64,000 bases of DNA from Crotophaga sulcirostris (lineage: Eukaryota > Chordata > Aves > Cuculiformes > Crotophagidae), in contig VYZB01000216.1 in assembly GCA_013397455.1 (NCBI GenBank), positions 64,312-128,311 on the forward strand, written 5' to 3'. Positions 50,772 through 61,138 of the stretch are shown piece after piece. The notes beneath the pieces are model-generated. The model had not been told where the DNA came from and searched no databases. It was given only the letters and a program-made list of their open reading frames with translations. Numbering within the stretch: position 1 is the first letter of the stretch; each line of letters opens with the position of its first letter. The translations under genes and the position numbers were made by a program.

Positions 50772-51702
50772 TTAGGGCCAGTTAAATGTCCTCCCAGTGA
50801 TCTGGTAAAATTTTTGATTAAAAGGATGAAAGAACTTGCGCAATTTGGTAATGACAGAGGTATCCACCTCTGGATGGATGCGTCCCTTGCTACCCGCCAG
50901 GCACTTGTTAAAGACAATGTTGAATCGCAAGCAGTAAAATCCTCTGGTGGCATTGAAGTATAAATTGTACTGACTTATCCTTGGAGGAAGATTTAGGAAC
51001 TTCTCGACCAGCTGGAGTTCTGGCAGTGGTTCTGTGATAAGCCGGTCTCCATCTACGATATGAAACTGCTCAATTGGGAAGTATTTTAACCATCTTTCTA
51101 GATGTTTCGTGTAGATGCTGGTTCTCACTGCCTTATACTTAGTGTTCACTTCGCAGGTATTAGGATCAATAGCCAGCTTCTCAAATTTGTAGTAAGTTTT
51201 GTTCTTCCTTTCTTTACCTTCCAGCACCTGAGTGTAATCAGAAATAGCTCTTGTGGTAGGTTCCCTGACAATGATCAATAATTTGATAGATGAGTTCATT
51301 TTGTATATCCTTTCAGGTACTTCCTCAGTGATAAAATATGCAGGGCTTTTCTCAATTGTTATTTGATGAGGGTAAGAAAAAGGCATTTTTTTCCGGTACC
51401 ACTCAATCCCCTTGGCATAGTTCTCATCATTGTCAAAGAAGTGAATCTCTTGAGAAGCTTTGACCACTGAGGGGTGAAGGTTCAGCATCTCCAGCAGTGC
51501 TCGAGTGCCTCCTTTCCGCACCCCAATGATAATGGCCTTGGGAAGCTGCTGAACCAGATTGTGCAGTCGTATTTGTTCCTTGGTGGCATTGCCCTTTCGG
51601 AACTCGTGGAGCAGTCCTCGCTTGAACTGCAGAGCTCGCAGTGGGATTTCGTCTTGGTTGCGGGGTCCAAATCGACCGTCAATGGGGCAAAGGGGCTGCA
51701 GT
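50772..51702 (-). CDS. HS3ST5: HS3ST5, coding exon 2 (sulfotransferase domain)
   Basis: Last coding exon of heparan sulfate glucosamine 3-O-sulfotransferase 5, a Golgi enzyme that moves sulfate from PAPS to the 3-OH of glucosamine in heparan sulfate. The acceptor TATTGCAG precedes the exon at 51703, and TAA lies at 50772-50774. It supplies residues 37-345 of the joined protein. Visible motifs are the 5'-phosphosulfate-binding loop GVRKGGTR (residues 96-103), SQEIHFFD (118-125 region) with the family's catalytic Glu/His/Asp (about E121, H123, D126), KSPAYF from 154, and the 3'-phosphate-binding REPTTRAISDY from 182. Two cysteines at about 293 and 303 match the conserved C-terminal disulfide, followed by KGRIHPEVD. 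N-glycosylation sequons are at about N74, N172, N203 and N286. The open frame from 51521 begins at a GTG (Val97) inside the PAPS loop, so that is not the real start. I recognise the sequence as type 5 rather than type 1-4 or 6 by near identity across the domain. The reading frame is intact. Confidence 0.97.
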
Positions 51703-54700
51703 CTGCAATAAAAATAAGAGATTTTTTAAAAAAAGAAATATATTAAGGCAAGTTTTCTGTCACGCTCGCGAAAACATTTTGCAATGTAATGTGATGGGTG
51801 CATCTTTCAGCTTCTATTTTATTCTGGCAGAGATTAAATTGTTTGCAAGTAGTTTGATTATTTATTCTAGTATTTTGCTATGATTTGGCTGAGTAACTCT
51901 ATCTTTCTGCCCTTTTCCAGCATAGGTGTTGTGATTACTGTTCTTGGGGCATCTTGAACTTTGCCTCACCTCCTATATAACTGGTTACTTTGTGATCTCT
52001 TTGAGAGTTTTTGAAACATTCTAAGATTAATTTTATTTGGTAGTTTTGATCTGAAAATCCAACACTTTTCCTGTTATAGCCTGAATTATTTCCTTTGCTG
52101 TCCATTGGTTGACTTCATTAGCTGCTGATCCAGAGTTGGCCTTTTTAGTGAAGAGGAGAAAAAGGGATTAATAATAGCTTTATAAGCATCGTCTTTCAAT
52201 AGGTTCCTTTCTCTTGAGAAGGTGCCTGGTGTTTCCCCTGTGACAGAATCAGAAAGATCAAGGTTTTGAATCAGGCATGATTAGCCAGACACAGAAAGTC
52301 CAGCAAGAAGAGTTTTTAAAAATGCATTTATTGCATCATTACATCAGTGATTTTCTTATAATCACTTATGTATGCTCCCACTGAACCTCATTTCATGCCT
52401 TACTGTTTCTTCTTTTGCTCCTGTATTTTTCTGCTATTCTTTTATATTCAACTGCAATTATTTCACCTATTTTTCACTTTTGTAATGCTTCCTTCTTTTA
52501 TTTGATGTCACTGAAAGCAGGAAATGATTCAGTAAGAAAATTGTTAAAAGCTTGATATTATAGAACCTTGAATAAGCTCTCATGTCCACTCCCAAATCAG
52601 CTCTCTGGTCATTATATTGGCCAATATTGTATGGTAGATGAAATTGGTGTGTAGAGAGAGCTTCCAAAGTCCTACAGAAAAATATCATTAACACTTTTGT
52701 GGAGCCATGGTCTCCAAAATTAAGGATATGTAAGAACAAAGGTTGCCTAGGCAATTTTAATATGAGCTCACTGTGCACATATATTATGATACGGTTTTTA
52801 AATTACATGGCCACATGCTACTATTTTTTCACAGGACCCCTGCCTCAGTCAGTATACCAGATGGGCAATGCTCATTAATAGCTGTTTAGGTATTCAGTAT
52901 TTATTCTGGTTTCTCAGCATGCGGCCCCTCACTCATTTGCTGTATATTATTCAAATCCTGCTTTCAGGACAGAATTATTTATTTCTTTATAACTTTTCCA
53001 TCCATCACTGCTTGTTGAGGTCTCTAATTTGACAATGATGCTAAGACAATGTGTGGTTGGGACAAAGTAAGTTTGATCCTCCTGGCTGACCCACTAGCTG
53101 TTTACTTGATTATCCAGATGCTGAGAGACATAGCCTGTCCAGACAGAGCTGAAGAAACAACCCAGATGACATTGCTGGGTTCACATGAGCTCTAGCTAAC
53201 TCCTGCAGACTAATCAGAAAGTGTGATGAGGAGTTGCTATTGTTATTTCTTTTCCCAGTTTTCCAGTCTCTTTTCCTTTACTCTCTGCCATTTACTGAAT
53301 AAGAGCCTGACTTGATCACAGAGATTGAAGCATCACAACACGGATGAGAACCTGTCAACAAGAAAAAAAGCAAACCAAGCCAAGCCAAACCAAACCAAGC
53401 AAAAAGCAATGTCTTGACCTGACAGCGGTATGACTTGGTCAAACTGTGGTGTGACTGGTAAGACAGTCTTTCTGCAGCAGTGAAGTGGCAGTTAAAAGCT
53501 TAAGAAACAGAAGCTGCAGTTGCTATCTCTGTTCTTCCCTTCCCTCTCCTTCTGTGTATTTGTTATTTGTTTTCAAGCAAAAAGGATTCCACAACAGCAG
53601 TTCCAGACGCATCTCAACTAATTTTATCCCTTTTGCTTAAAAAGACGGTTAGCACTGCCTTCAGTGTAACACAACAGCTTGTCAAACAGGGTGGTTTCCT
53701 TTAAAAGTAAATAAATACTCAAGATATCCTCTAGGCTAAGGGAAAAGATTGGATGTTGTTAAAAGTCCTTCCTCAGCACTTTACATTTTATTTCTTTTAT
53801 TCTTTCCTCTTTTTTCTCCTCTAAACAATAAAAAAATATCCTTGGTAGGGTAGTATTAAACAGAATGTCAGATCTTGGTAGCTGAATCCCCAGATGTAAC
53901 TACTTACTGTTATATTGCAACATGTTAATATATTTTACTCTCTGAGTAATTTTTTCCACTAAAAAACAATCCTTTGCATAGGAGTATGTGACATTTATTA
54001 TATTGCTTAAGTTGCTCTCCCTAAAAAGGCAGTTTCTCAAACTGCTACAGTAAAACTCTACAAACACTCTTCTTGAAAAAACTCATCATACAATGATTAA
54101 CCTCAGGAAACTATATTTTTGACTAATTTCAAGGGACCTAAAGTATGTTTGGGCAGTCTTAAAGACAAATAACAGTCCTATCTCTCCTAATCCAGGATAC
54201 TTTCTGGTTGGCAATGTAGGCAAAAGATTATGAGCCTGGTTTCAGTGGGAGCATTTTGGAGCACTGAAATCAGGTGGAGAGGCTCCCCATACTGCTAAAG
54301 AGAGAGTCAGGCAACTTGAAGACTATTCAGGTCTTCTCAAAATTGCCAGGCATAGAACCTGTTTGAGCTTCCACATATCAAGTAGCTCCACACACTCAGT
54401 AGCTACACGCACTCAGGATCTGAAGGACAGCGGTCCTCCTGGAGGACCTTCTGTAGGGAAGTGCTCAGCTCACCCAACTTTATGACTCAATGAATCAGAT
54501 AAGCTGGTGGTAATTTCTCTTCAGGTCTAAGAAAACTCAAAACAGTCCCATTGGAGAGCCTAATTTGGGTGTATTAAACCCGGGCCATCTCCATCTCTCT
54601 TGTTCAAATTCAATCAGCATAAATAAAGCATAAATTAATCTGGATTTCTTCCTAAACCATTAGTTAATCCGGATTATAGCAAAGCCACTCAGTGTCCTTT

Positions 54701-56270
54701 TACTGACAAATTCAACAAGTTTGTATATTGTGCCCTAGTGGTAATTCAGAAGAGCATTTCTGGTTAATCCACCTGTCTCATGCTTTCTGGTGCTTCTTTC
54801 TCTTTTTCATAACAAGTCCAAATAAAGGGCTGCTTTTTAGCAGTGTGGTATTTTTCATATTGGGTAATGTAGGAGAATGAAACTAAATTTTACTACAGTT
54901 GGCAATGTTATATATGAAACTGGTGGTATTCACTGCCGCAGGAGGTCAGTGAGTCAAATACTGTGGCGAGATAATTTTATAGCCATCAGTAAATTCTATA
55001 GATGTGCAAGCATAGATAATAGCACAAGGTTAATTAGATTTCATGCCTTTGAGCATAAAGTATACTTTTGCAGGGACCAGTAAGGAATTCTGCTTTTACT
55101 TACAGAATCACATTACTCTCAGTGAAGTTTTCACCTCTGAAGTATCAGAGATGCTTTGACCACCAGGGGAAAGAAGATATAAGTTCCAGGGCTTAATTTG
55201 TAATGCACATGGTTCTAACTGAGTACATGGTCTCCATCTTCTGCAGTTGAAACAGTTGAAGAAGGCACCCAGTGACCTCAGATGGAGGTCAACACTACCT
55301 AACAATGGACATTAGGTAGCTGTGTTTTCAATGCACTTTTCATGTACTGCATATTCACAGAGCATTGTGTCTGAATTTTGAATTCAACTAATATTTTCCA
55401 TCATTTAAAAGAAGAATTGAAAGAGCATTAGCACTGGCAAGCTGTCTGCCAGCTTCTAGAAATCCTGAAGTCCTGTTATTTTCATTCTTTTGAATCAGCT
55501 TTTTTTTAATCTTGTCTTTCTGTAGCACCTACTGAAGCAATTCCAGGACATTTTGAAGGTGTCAGAAAAAGCCGTGTCAGTGCAGTAGCACTGCTGTGGT
55601 GCTGTCAATAACCAGTCAAAATTCAGTCTGGTCAAAATTACCAAATATTCTTTGATTTCCTCTGCTGGATTTTCTACTGCTGTCCAGGAAATCACTTGCT
55701 GAGGAAACCTACTTATTTAGCACATTCAGCTCCAGAAAATACTGGGTAATTAACATAGTTTAAATTCTCAACCCTGAAGCAATCTTTCAAGTGAAATAGT
55801 ATTCAAAACTTGATGAGCTACTCTGCAGGCTCATACTTAATTTTAACTACCACTGTAGCACATTAATTGCTTGCTCATAAATTTAGAAAAGACGATTTAT
55901 AAATATATCATAGCTGTTTTGCTGAAACTAGAGGTCAACACACAGATGCACACAGACAAAAATGAGCTACTGTAATGACATTTTTACTGAATGCTGGTTT
56001 ATTTCTTCTTTGAAAACAAGTGCCAATGTGCCTAGAATACAGAAATATTTTGACAGGGATGACCCATGACTCTATTTTCCTACTTTCTTCTCAAAAGGGG
56101 AGGAAAGAAAAATGAAAACCAGTACTAGAATAAACCATCTTTCTGTCTTTCTATACGTGAGTAGACAATAAAAAAAAAAGGAGAACAAGAACGAAATCAG
56201 ACCCTTTAAGCAAAGCCATAGACAATCTGAGTCCATTTTTAATTAAGAGAACAGCTACATAATGGCTTAC
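51703..56270 (-). other. HS3ST5: HS3ST5 intron between the two coding exons
   Basis: This 4,568-nt intron is bounded by GTAAGCC (donor, 56270 downward) and TTATTGCAG (acceptor, ending 51703) on the minus strand. The sequence is A+T-rich. I found no second gene, no CR1 copy and no convincing exon inside it. A small CCAAR-type simple repeat lies near 53370-53402. Confidence 0.9.
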
Positions 56271-56377
56271 CTATCCAAGCTCCCAACTCTGGCAACTAGA
56301 TATAGGAGGCTTCCAATAGCAAGGCTGCCTAGTACAAAGAGTTTCTGTCTCAGCAACGCCTGCTGTTTGAATAGCAT
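56271..56377 (-). CDS. HS3ST5: HS3ST5, coding exon 1 (cytoplasmic tail and membrane anchor)
   Basis: First coding exon, too short to show up as a long ORF. The start codon is the ATG at 56377-56375. The frame begins MLFKQQALLRQKLF and continues into a hydrophobic stretch (about residues 13-30), the type II signal anchor expected for a Golgi sulfotransferase, ending VGSLD plus two bases of an Arg codon. The donor AG|GTAAGCC begins at 56270. Joining phase-2 to the acceptor at 51703 completes Arg36 and continues LQPLCPIDGR in the exon 2 frame. Total CDS is 107 + 931 = 1038 nt, or 345 residues, one short of the 346 I recall for human, with the difference upstream of the PAPS loop. The start is chosen because it is the family's known N terminus and gives the short basic tail before the anchor. 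Confidence 0.95.
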
Positions 56378-56409
56378 GGCCCTCCATCAATCTTCAGGAC
56401 TTCTTCAGT
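56378..56409 (-). other. HS3ST5: HS3ST5 5' UTR portion of coding exon 1, with splice acceptor
   Basis: Reading the minus strand, a pyrimidine-rich tract followed by CTGCAG|ACTGAAG puts a good acceptor just above 56409. That leaves 32 nt of 5' UTR before the ATG. It implies at least one further non-coding first exon at higher coordinates, probably outside the window, as no CpG-rich promoter is seen between 56.4 and 64 kb. The acceptor call rests on consensus only. Confidence 0.7.
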
Positions 56410-57144
56410 CTGCAGAGACAAGAACACATAAAACACTCATCAGAAAGCGATGTGCAGGGTAATGTTTAATCTGTTGTAGGAATTGATTAAGCCACACTTG
56501 CAAAATCTTAAAACTTTTTTTGTTTGCGATTGTTTTTCCATCCCGCATGGTAACACCAAGCAGTGTATCTGGGGTAGGGTGATAATTCTGGAAGTGATAG
56601 TTCAGCTACACCCATCATTATTAGGGCTATCTGATAGCCATACTGTTGATCTTGACTGTGTAGAGGCTTGTATTGTAATAGGATCTCTCGTTAAGTAAAT
56701 ACGCTTAGACTTTAAGCCCTTCAAAATCAGCCTGGGCTAGATTTCAACAGAGATTTAAATGCCTTGCTGCCAAGTGAGCCATCAGTAACCATGAGTTACT
56801 TACATGGTTTGTACATGAGGCTTGCAGGTCCTGTTCACACAATACATGAGGGCATGTTTACTGTGTCTCTAGTATTACTGGAGGCTAAGATGGAAAGAAA
56901 TCTAAAATAGTTACTTCCTGAACTGAGAAGCATGTAGCTGAGATTGGCACAATGGACATTTTTCAACACCAGCTCATCCTATCAGGTCTCCCTATACTTG
57001 GGAGACAGCTTAGGCTGTTCTATGGAGAAACCCTTAAGCATCTCATCTGCCTGACACCAGCCTTGGCTGTCACCTCAAGACCTGATTGGGACACAAACTG
57101 CAGTCCTTGAACTAAGCCTGCCCATATCCCCAGATTTCAGCAAC
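56410..57144. other. Non-coding, probably HS3ST5 5' UTR intron
   Basis: Directly upstream (minus strand) of the acceptor of coding exon 1. No exon or repeat recognised. Confidence 0.45.
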
Positions 57145-57622
57145 ACAGAATGATAGAATTACAGAATCATTTAAGTTGGAAAAATCTTTAAGATTTTTGA
57201 GTATAACCATAAACCTAACACTGCCAAATCCACCACTAAATCTTGTCCCTACGTGCCACATCTACACATCCTTTAAATACTTTCTGGGATGGTGACTCCA
57301 CCACTTCCATGGGCAGCCTGTCCCAATGCTTGACAACCCTTTCAGTGAAGTAATATTTCCTAATATCCATACTAAATCTCCTCTTGTACAACTTGAGGCC
57401 ATTTCCTCTTGTCCTATCACCTGTCACTTGGGAGAAGAGACCAACACTTGCCTCACTACAACCTCCTTTCAGGTAGTTGTAAAGAGCGACTAAGTCTCCC
57501 CTCAGCCTCCTTTTCTCCAGGCTAAACAGCTCCAGTTCCCTCAGCCGCTCCTCATAAAACTTGTGCTCCAGATCCTTCACCAGCTTCATTGCCCTTCTTT
57601 GCACATGCTCCAACACCAAAGC
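57145..57622 (-). mobile_element. CR1 LINE 3' fragment with readable ORF2 C terminus
   Basis: On the plus strand it begins with tail repeats (CAGAATGATAGAATTACAGA, ATCATTTAAGTTGGAAAAAT). On the minus strand 57619-57236 stays open for 127 codons and reads as the C terminus of CR1 ORF2: [80 protein letters not shown]. The element is truncated at its 5' end just after LEHVQRR. The open frame is a remnant of the retrotransposon, not a host gene. It lies inside what is probably a 5' UTR intron of HS3ST5, in the same orientation as the gene. Confidence 0.94.
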
Positions 57623-58832
57623 ACAGACTTAAATTTCCTTTTCCGATGTGCACCAGGGACCATCTAAAGCTTTGCTGCAAATACTTTAGATGTGAAGCAG
57701 GTATGAGTTAAACGATGTGACCTTGTGCCAAGAAGATTGAAGCAGAATAACTAAGAGGTCCCTAGGTAAGGTAGAAGGAAGTGCTGAGTAAAACTATTTG
57801 TCTTTAACCTGACTTTTCCCTGGGCATTAGCTCTGTGATCAGGACTGCAGGACTTTTTAGGAGACCCAGGGATGCATGCCTAATACCGAGGAGAAAGGTC
57901 AGTCCCTCCTTTCAGAGCACAGTCAAAGATGACATTGTTCTTCACTCTGTACCAGTCCTGGGCTTTCTTATAATTATACAGGAGACTAAAGTTCAAATCC
58001 TCTCACTGGTTAAGGAGATGTAAAGCCACATTGTCTACCTATCAAGTGAATGCTTTAATCACCAAATTGATCACCTTGATATAAAAATCACATATATAAA
58101 TTAGAATCACCTAAACTACTCATCCATATTCTCACTCCCTCAATAGGGAATGTTTAATGTATTATGGATTAGTTTCAATAGAAACTGCTTTTTTCTGAAT
58201 TTTGACTGGGCTTTCTTCAAACAATTTTAGATGTCAAGCTTCTTATGTTTTAGTATTAGTAAAGCTCCTTTTACAGCTCACTTTCTTCTTTTCCAGCCTT
58301 AGGACTTGCATCAAGCAAGACTGAGATAGATTATTATTCACATATAACCATGTACAGAAGCAGAATGAGTAGAGAGAATGCTAGGTTTGACCGGCCAGTA
58401 TTAAGCAGTGTCTTTTTATTCTACCTGTACTGTTAAACTTCTGACCCAGAGAGCTCTCACAAGACTCTGGATTACAGTTTGGGAGCTACTACAAGCCAGG
58501 GACGATTCCAAATACACAGCATACATGCAGCCTGCCTGCCTTAGCTCTAGCTGAGTTTAATGGTATGGATGAAACATTGAAACTCAAAGCCTGACTGAGT
58601 CTCTAACACACTTCTTGTGTGCTAATAATAATAGTAACTCCTTATACAGACAGATCATAGTTCAGGATAACCTCTTATACAAGATTACCTATCATACAGA
58701 ATATATTGCTTTTAACATAGATAAAAGCAACCCTATAATAAGAATTCTTAGATAAGGTCCTTATTGCAACACAAATTCTATAAAACACAGTGTAAGAGCA
58801 GTTTGCAATGTAAATACAGAGACAGAAGAAGT
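57623..58832. other. Gene-free interval with possible ancient SINE debris
   Basis: Near 57980-58075, GTTCAAATCCTCTCACTGGT followed by AAGTGAATGCTTTAATCACC recalls an ancient amniote MIR-type element, but it is too diverged to be sure. Nothing else recognised. Confidence 0.35.
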
Positions 58833-58977
58833 ATTATCATCCTTTAAAAAATAAATGAGGAATAGAGGCACAGAAAGACTAAGTGATTTGCTCAAGGTCA
58901 CGAAGAAAACCTGTAGTACCAGTGAGATTCAGTGTGAAATGTCTGAATTCCTGTCTGATGACCTAACTACATGATCA
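58833..58977 (-). mobile_element. MIR-like SINE remnant
   Basis: Plus-strand ATTATCATCCTTTAAAAAAT, ATGAGGAATAGAGGCACAGA, AAGACTAAGTGATTTGCTCA, AGGTCACGAAG and GAATTCCTGTCTGATGACCT, ending TAACTACATGATC, match in order the reverse complement of MIR. The central CORE part (GAGGCACAGA...TTGCTCAAGGTCAC) is well kept. Confidence 0.75.
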
Positions 58978-60639
58978 ATTTTTGCCTTTTTTGTATTATA
59001 CTTTTTCTTCACATTGAAAAATAAACATAAAAATGACATATAAATGAGTAGTTCTAGACAATGAGCAAAGCAAAGACCTATAACTGAAGCTTAAGTATTA
59101 AGGCAAATGCACAGATACTATATCCCTGTGTTGATATGCTACTGCTAATTACCTTTTAATTAAGTTATTTAATTAACAAAGAGGAAAGAGCAGGACACAA
59201 TGATGATTATAGCAAATTTTCATAGGTTTTCAGCTTCAGTGTTGCTGTGTCTGTATAAAACTATAACTTCAGAGATACAACAATTTATTCTGAACTTCAT
59301 CTCTCAGAAAACATACATATGCAGGCCTCTGTACATGAAACTAAAGTGCTGTCCACATGTTTTCCCTTATGTAGGCTCTTGGACCCTAGTTAAATCCAAC
59401 CTGCAGATATCACTAAGGCTGTGGAGTTTATCAGGTCGTAATGAAATCGAATTAATGACAAGCTGTTTCCTAAAATGGATTCCACAAGGTTTCATTACCA
59501 CAGTACTTATGTTTGCAATAAGATTCAATGAAAAAAACCCAATCCAAACCAAATCAACCAACCAAGCAAGTGAAAAAATCCAAACTAGTTCCATTTGCTC
59601 TGTGTTTACATGTACTTGAGTACTGAAAACTTTTCCACAGAATGACAAGCACTAAACACCAACTAGGAATGCAAATATAACGTTGTTTATTTGCTTGTTT
59701 CATTTTTGTTGTCATTTTCAGCACCTGAAGTCCATGGAAAAAGTTTTATTCCAGAGAGGTTATGACCTCTATAATACTTTCCTCAGGTCTTAGGCTTGTT
59801 TTCATGAAAAAAATGTAGATAAATAATACCTCAGATTCAGAAATATCTACATCTTGCAGTGGATGTACTGAGATACCTCCAAATGACAGAGGAGAGGACT
59901 GAAGAAACACTTCTATTTAAGCCATGTAGTTAATATAACCCGAATGTGATTAAGGTGAAGGTCCCTAAGGGTGGAATGTTGCTGGAGACTAACGTGGCAA
60001 CACTTAAATGAAATGGAAAGAAGGAATGAAAAAAGAAGAAATGAAAATTTTTATAAGTTGAGCAAAGTTTTCTATAAGGAATGCATACTTTTAAAGTTAA
60101 CAAGAAGCTCGAAGGCAAGATAAGATTGTAATCCAAAGTGACAAGATTTTAGCAGTTATTCGAGGCAAATAAGCATGTATTTAAAAAAATTTTGCTTTCT
60201 GTTAAGGACGACAGCTGAACTGGCACACAAGCTCCTGACTGGTAGGAGGAGGGGTGGGAAAGCCTCAGGCAGAACTCACCCAGTAGCTGGATGCTCAATG
60301 TGGAACCTTGTACCAAATGAACTAACAGTATAGTATTGCACATCTCCAGGGGGTTTACATCAGCAATATCTATCTTTAACGATCTAGCTAAATATGCATA
60401 CAAGGAAAGTCCCTTTCCAGATATCCAGGAGAGTCATGATGGACAAAGTACAATACAAACAATTCACAAAGTGGAATGCATTATTTCTAGAAATTAGAGT
60501 GTGTGCAACATGATACAGAGAAAAGATGTAATGTACTTCATCATTTCAGATACACAGCTGAACTGCCTTGTTAGATTGACATAATAAAGTTAAATAAAGA
60601 AGCTTCATTTAGCACTAGGAATTAGCCTTACCAGAGTAT
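58978..60639. other. Gene-free interval
   Basis: A+T-rich non-coding sequence with a short (CCAAN)n-like stretch near 59538-59570. The 139-codon ORF at 59200-59619 is opposed by another ORF on the other strand and has no motif. Nothing else recognised. Confidence 0.5.
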
Positions 60640-61138
60640 CGGTGTTATTGCTAAACTGCTGTCCATCATCTTTGAAAGATCATGGAGAACAGGAGAAATG
60701 CCTGAAGACTGGAGAAAAGCTAATATCACTCCACTCTTCAAAAAGGGCAAGAGAAGGAGGACCTAGGAAACTACAGGCGAGTCAGCCTCACACCATCCTT
60801 GTAAAGGTATTGGAACAGCTTGTCCTGGATGTCATCTCCAAGCATCTGGAACAAAAGAAGACTATTGGGAGTGGTCAACATGATTTCACCAAGGGGAAGT
60901 CATGCTTGACCAATCTGATAGTGTTCAATGATGTCATGACTAGCTGGGTAGATGAGGAGAGAGCGGTGGGTGTTGTCTAACTTGGCTTTAGCAAGGTTTT
61001 TGACGCTGTCTCCCACAACACCCTCATAGGTAAGCTTAGGAAATGTGGGTTAGACGAATGGACAGTGAGATAGATTGAGAACCAGCTGGGTGGTAGAGCT
61101 CAGAGGGTTATCATTTGCTGTGCAGAGTCTGGTTGGAT
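60640..61138 (+). mobile_element. CR1 LINE internal fragment (reverse transcriptase palm)
   Basis: Follows CR1 ORF2 from CTTTGAAAGATCATGGAGAA through the region coding for GEMPEDWRKANITPLFKKGK, then [34 protein letters not shown], and on to GGGTGGTAGAGCTCAGAGGG. Both 5' and 3' parts are missing. At about 60980-61015 the first catalytic motif reads LGFSKVFDAVSH, where the catalytic Asp of LDFSKAFD is changed to Gly. Indels and a stop at 60978 break the frame. The tail repeat is absent, so a later deletion or rearrangement removed the 3' end. Confidence 0.9.

Noticed and set aside
51482..51682. Other ORFs overlapping the HS3ST5 exons (also 50703-50963, 51474-51746)
   Set aside because: Shadows of the HS3ST5 coding frame in other frames or on the opposite strand.
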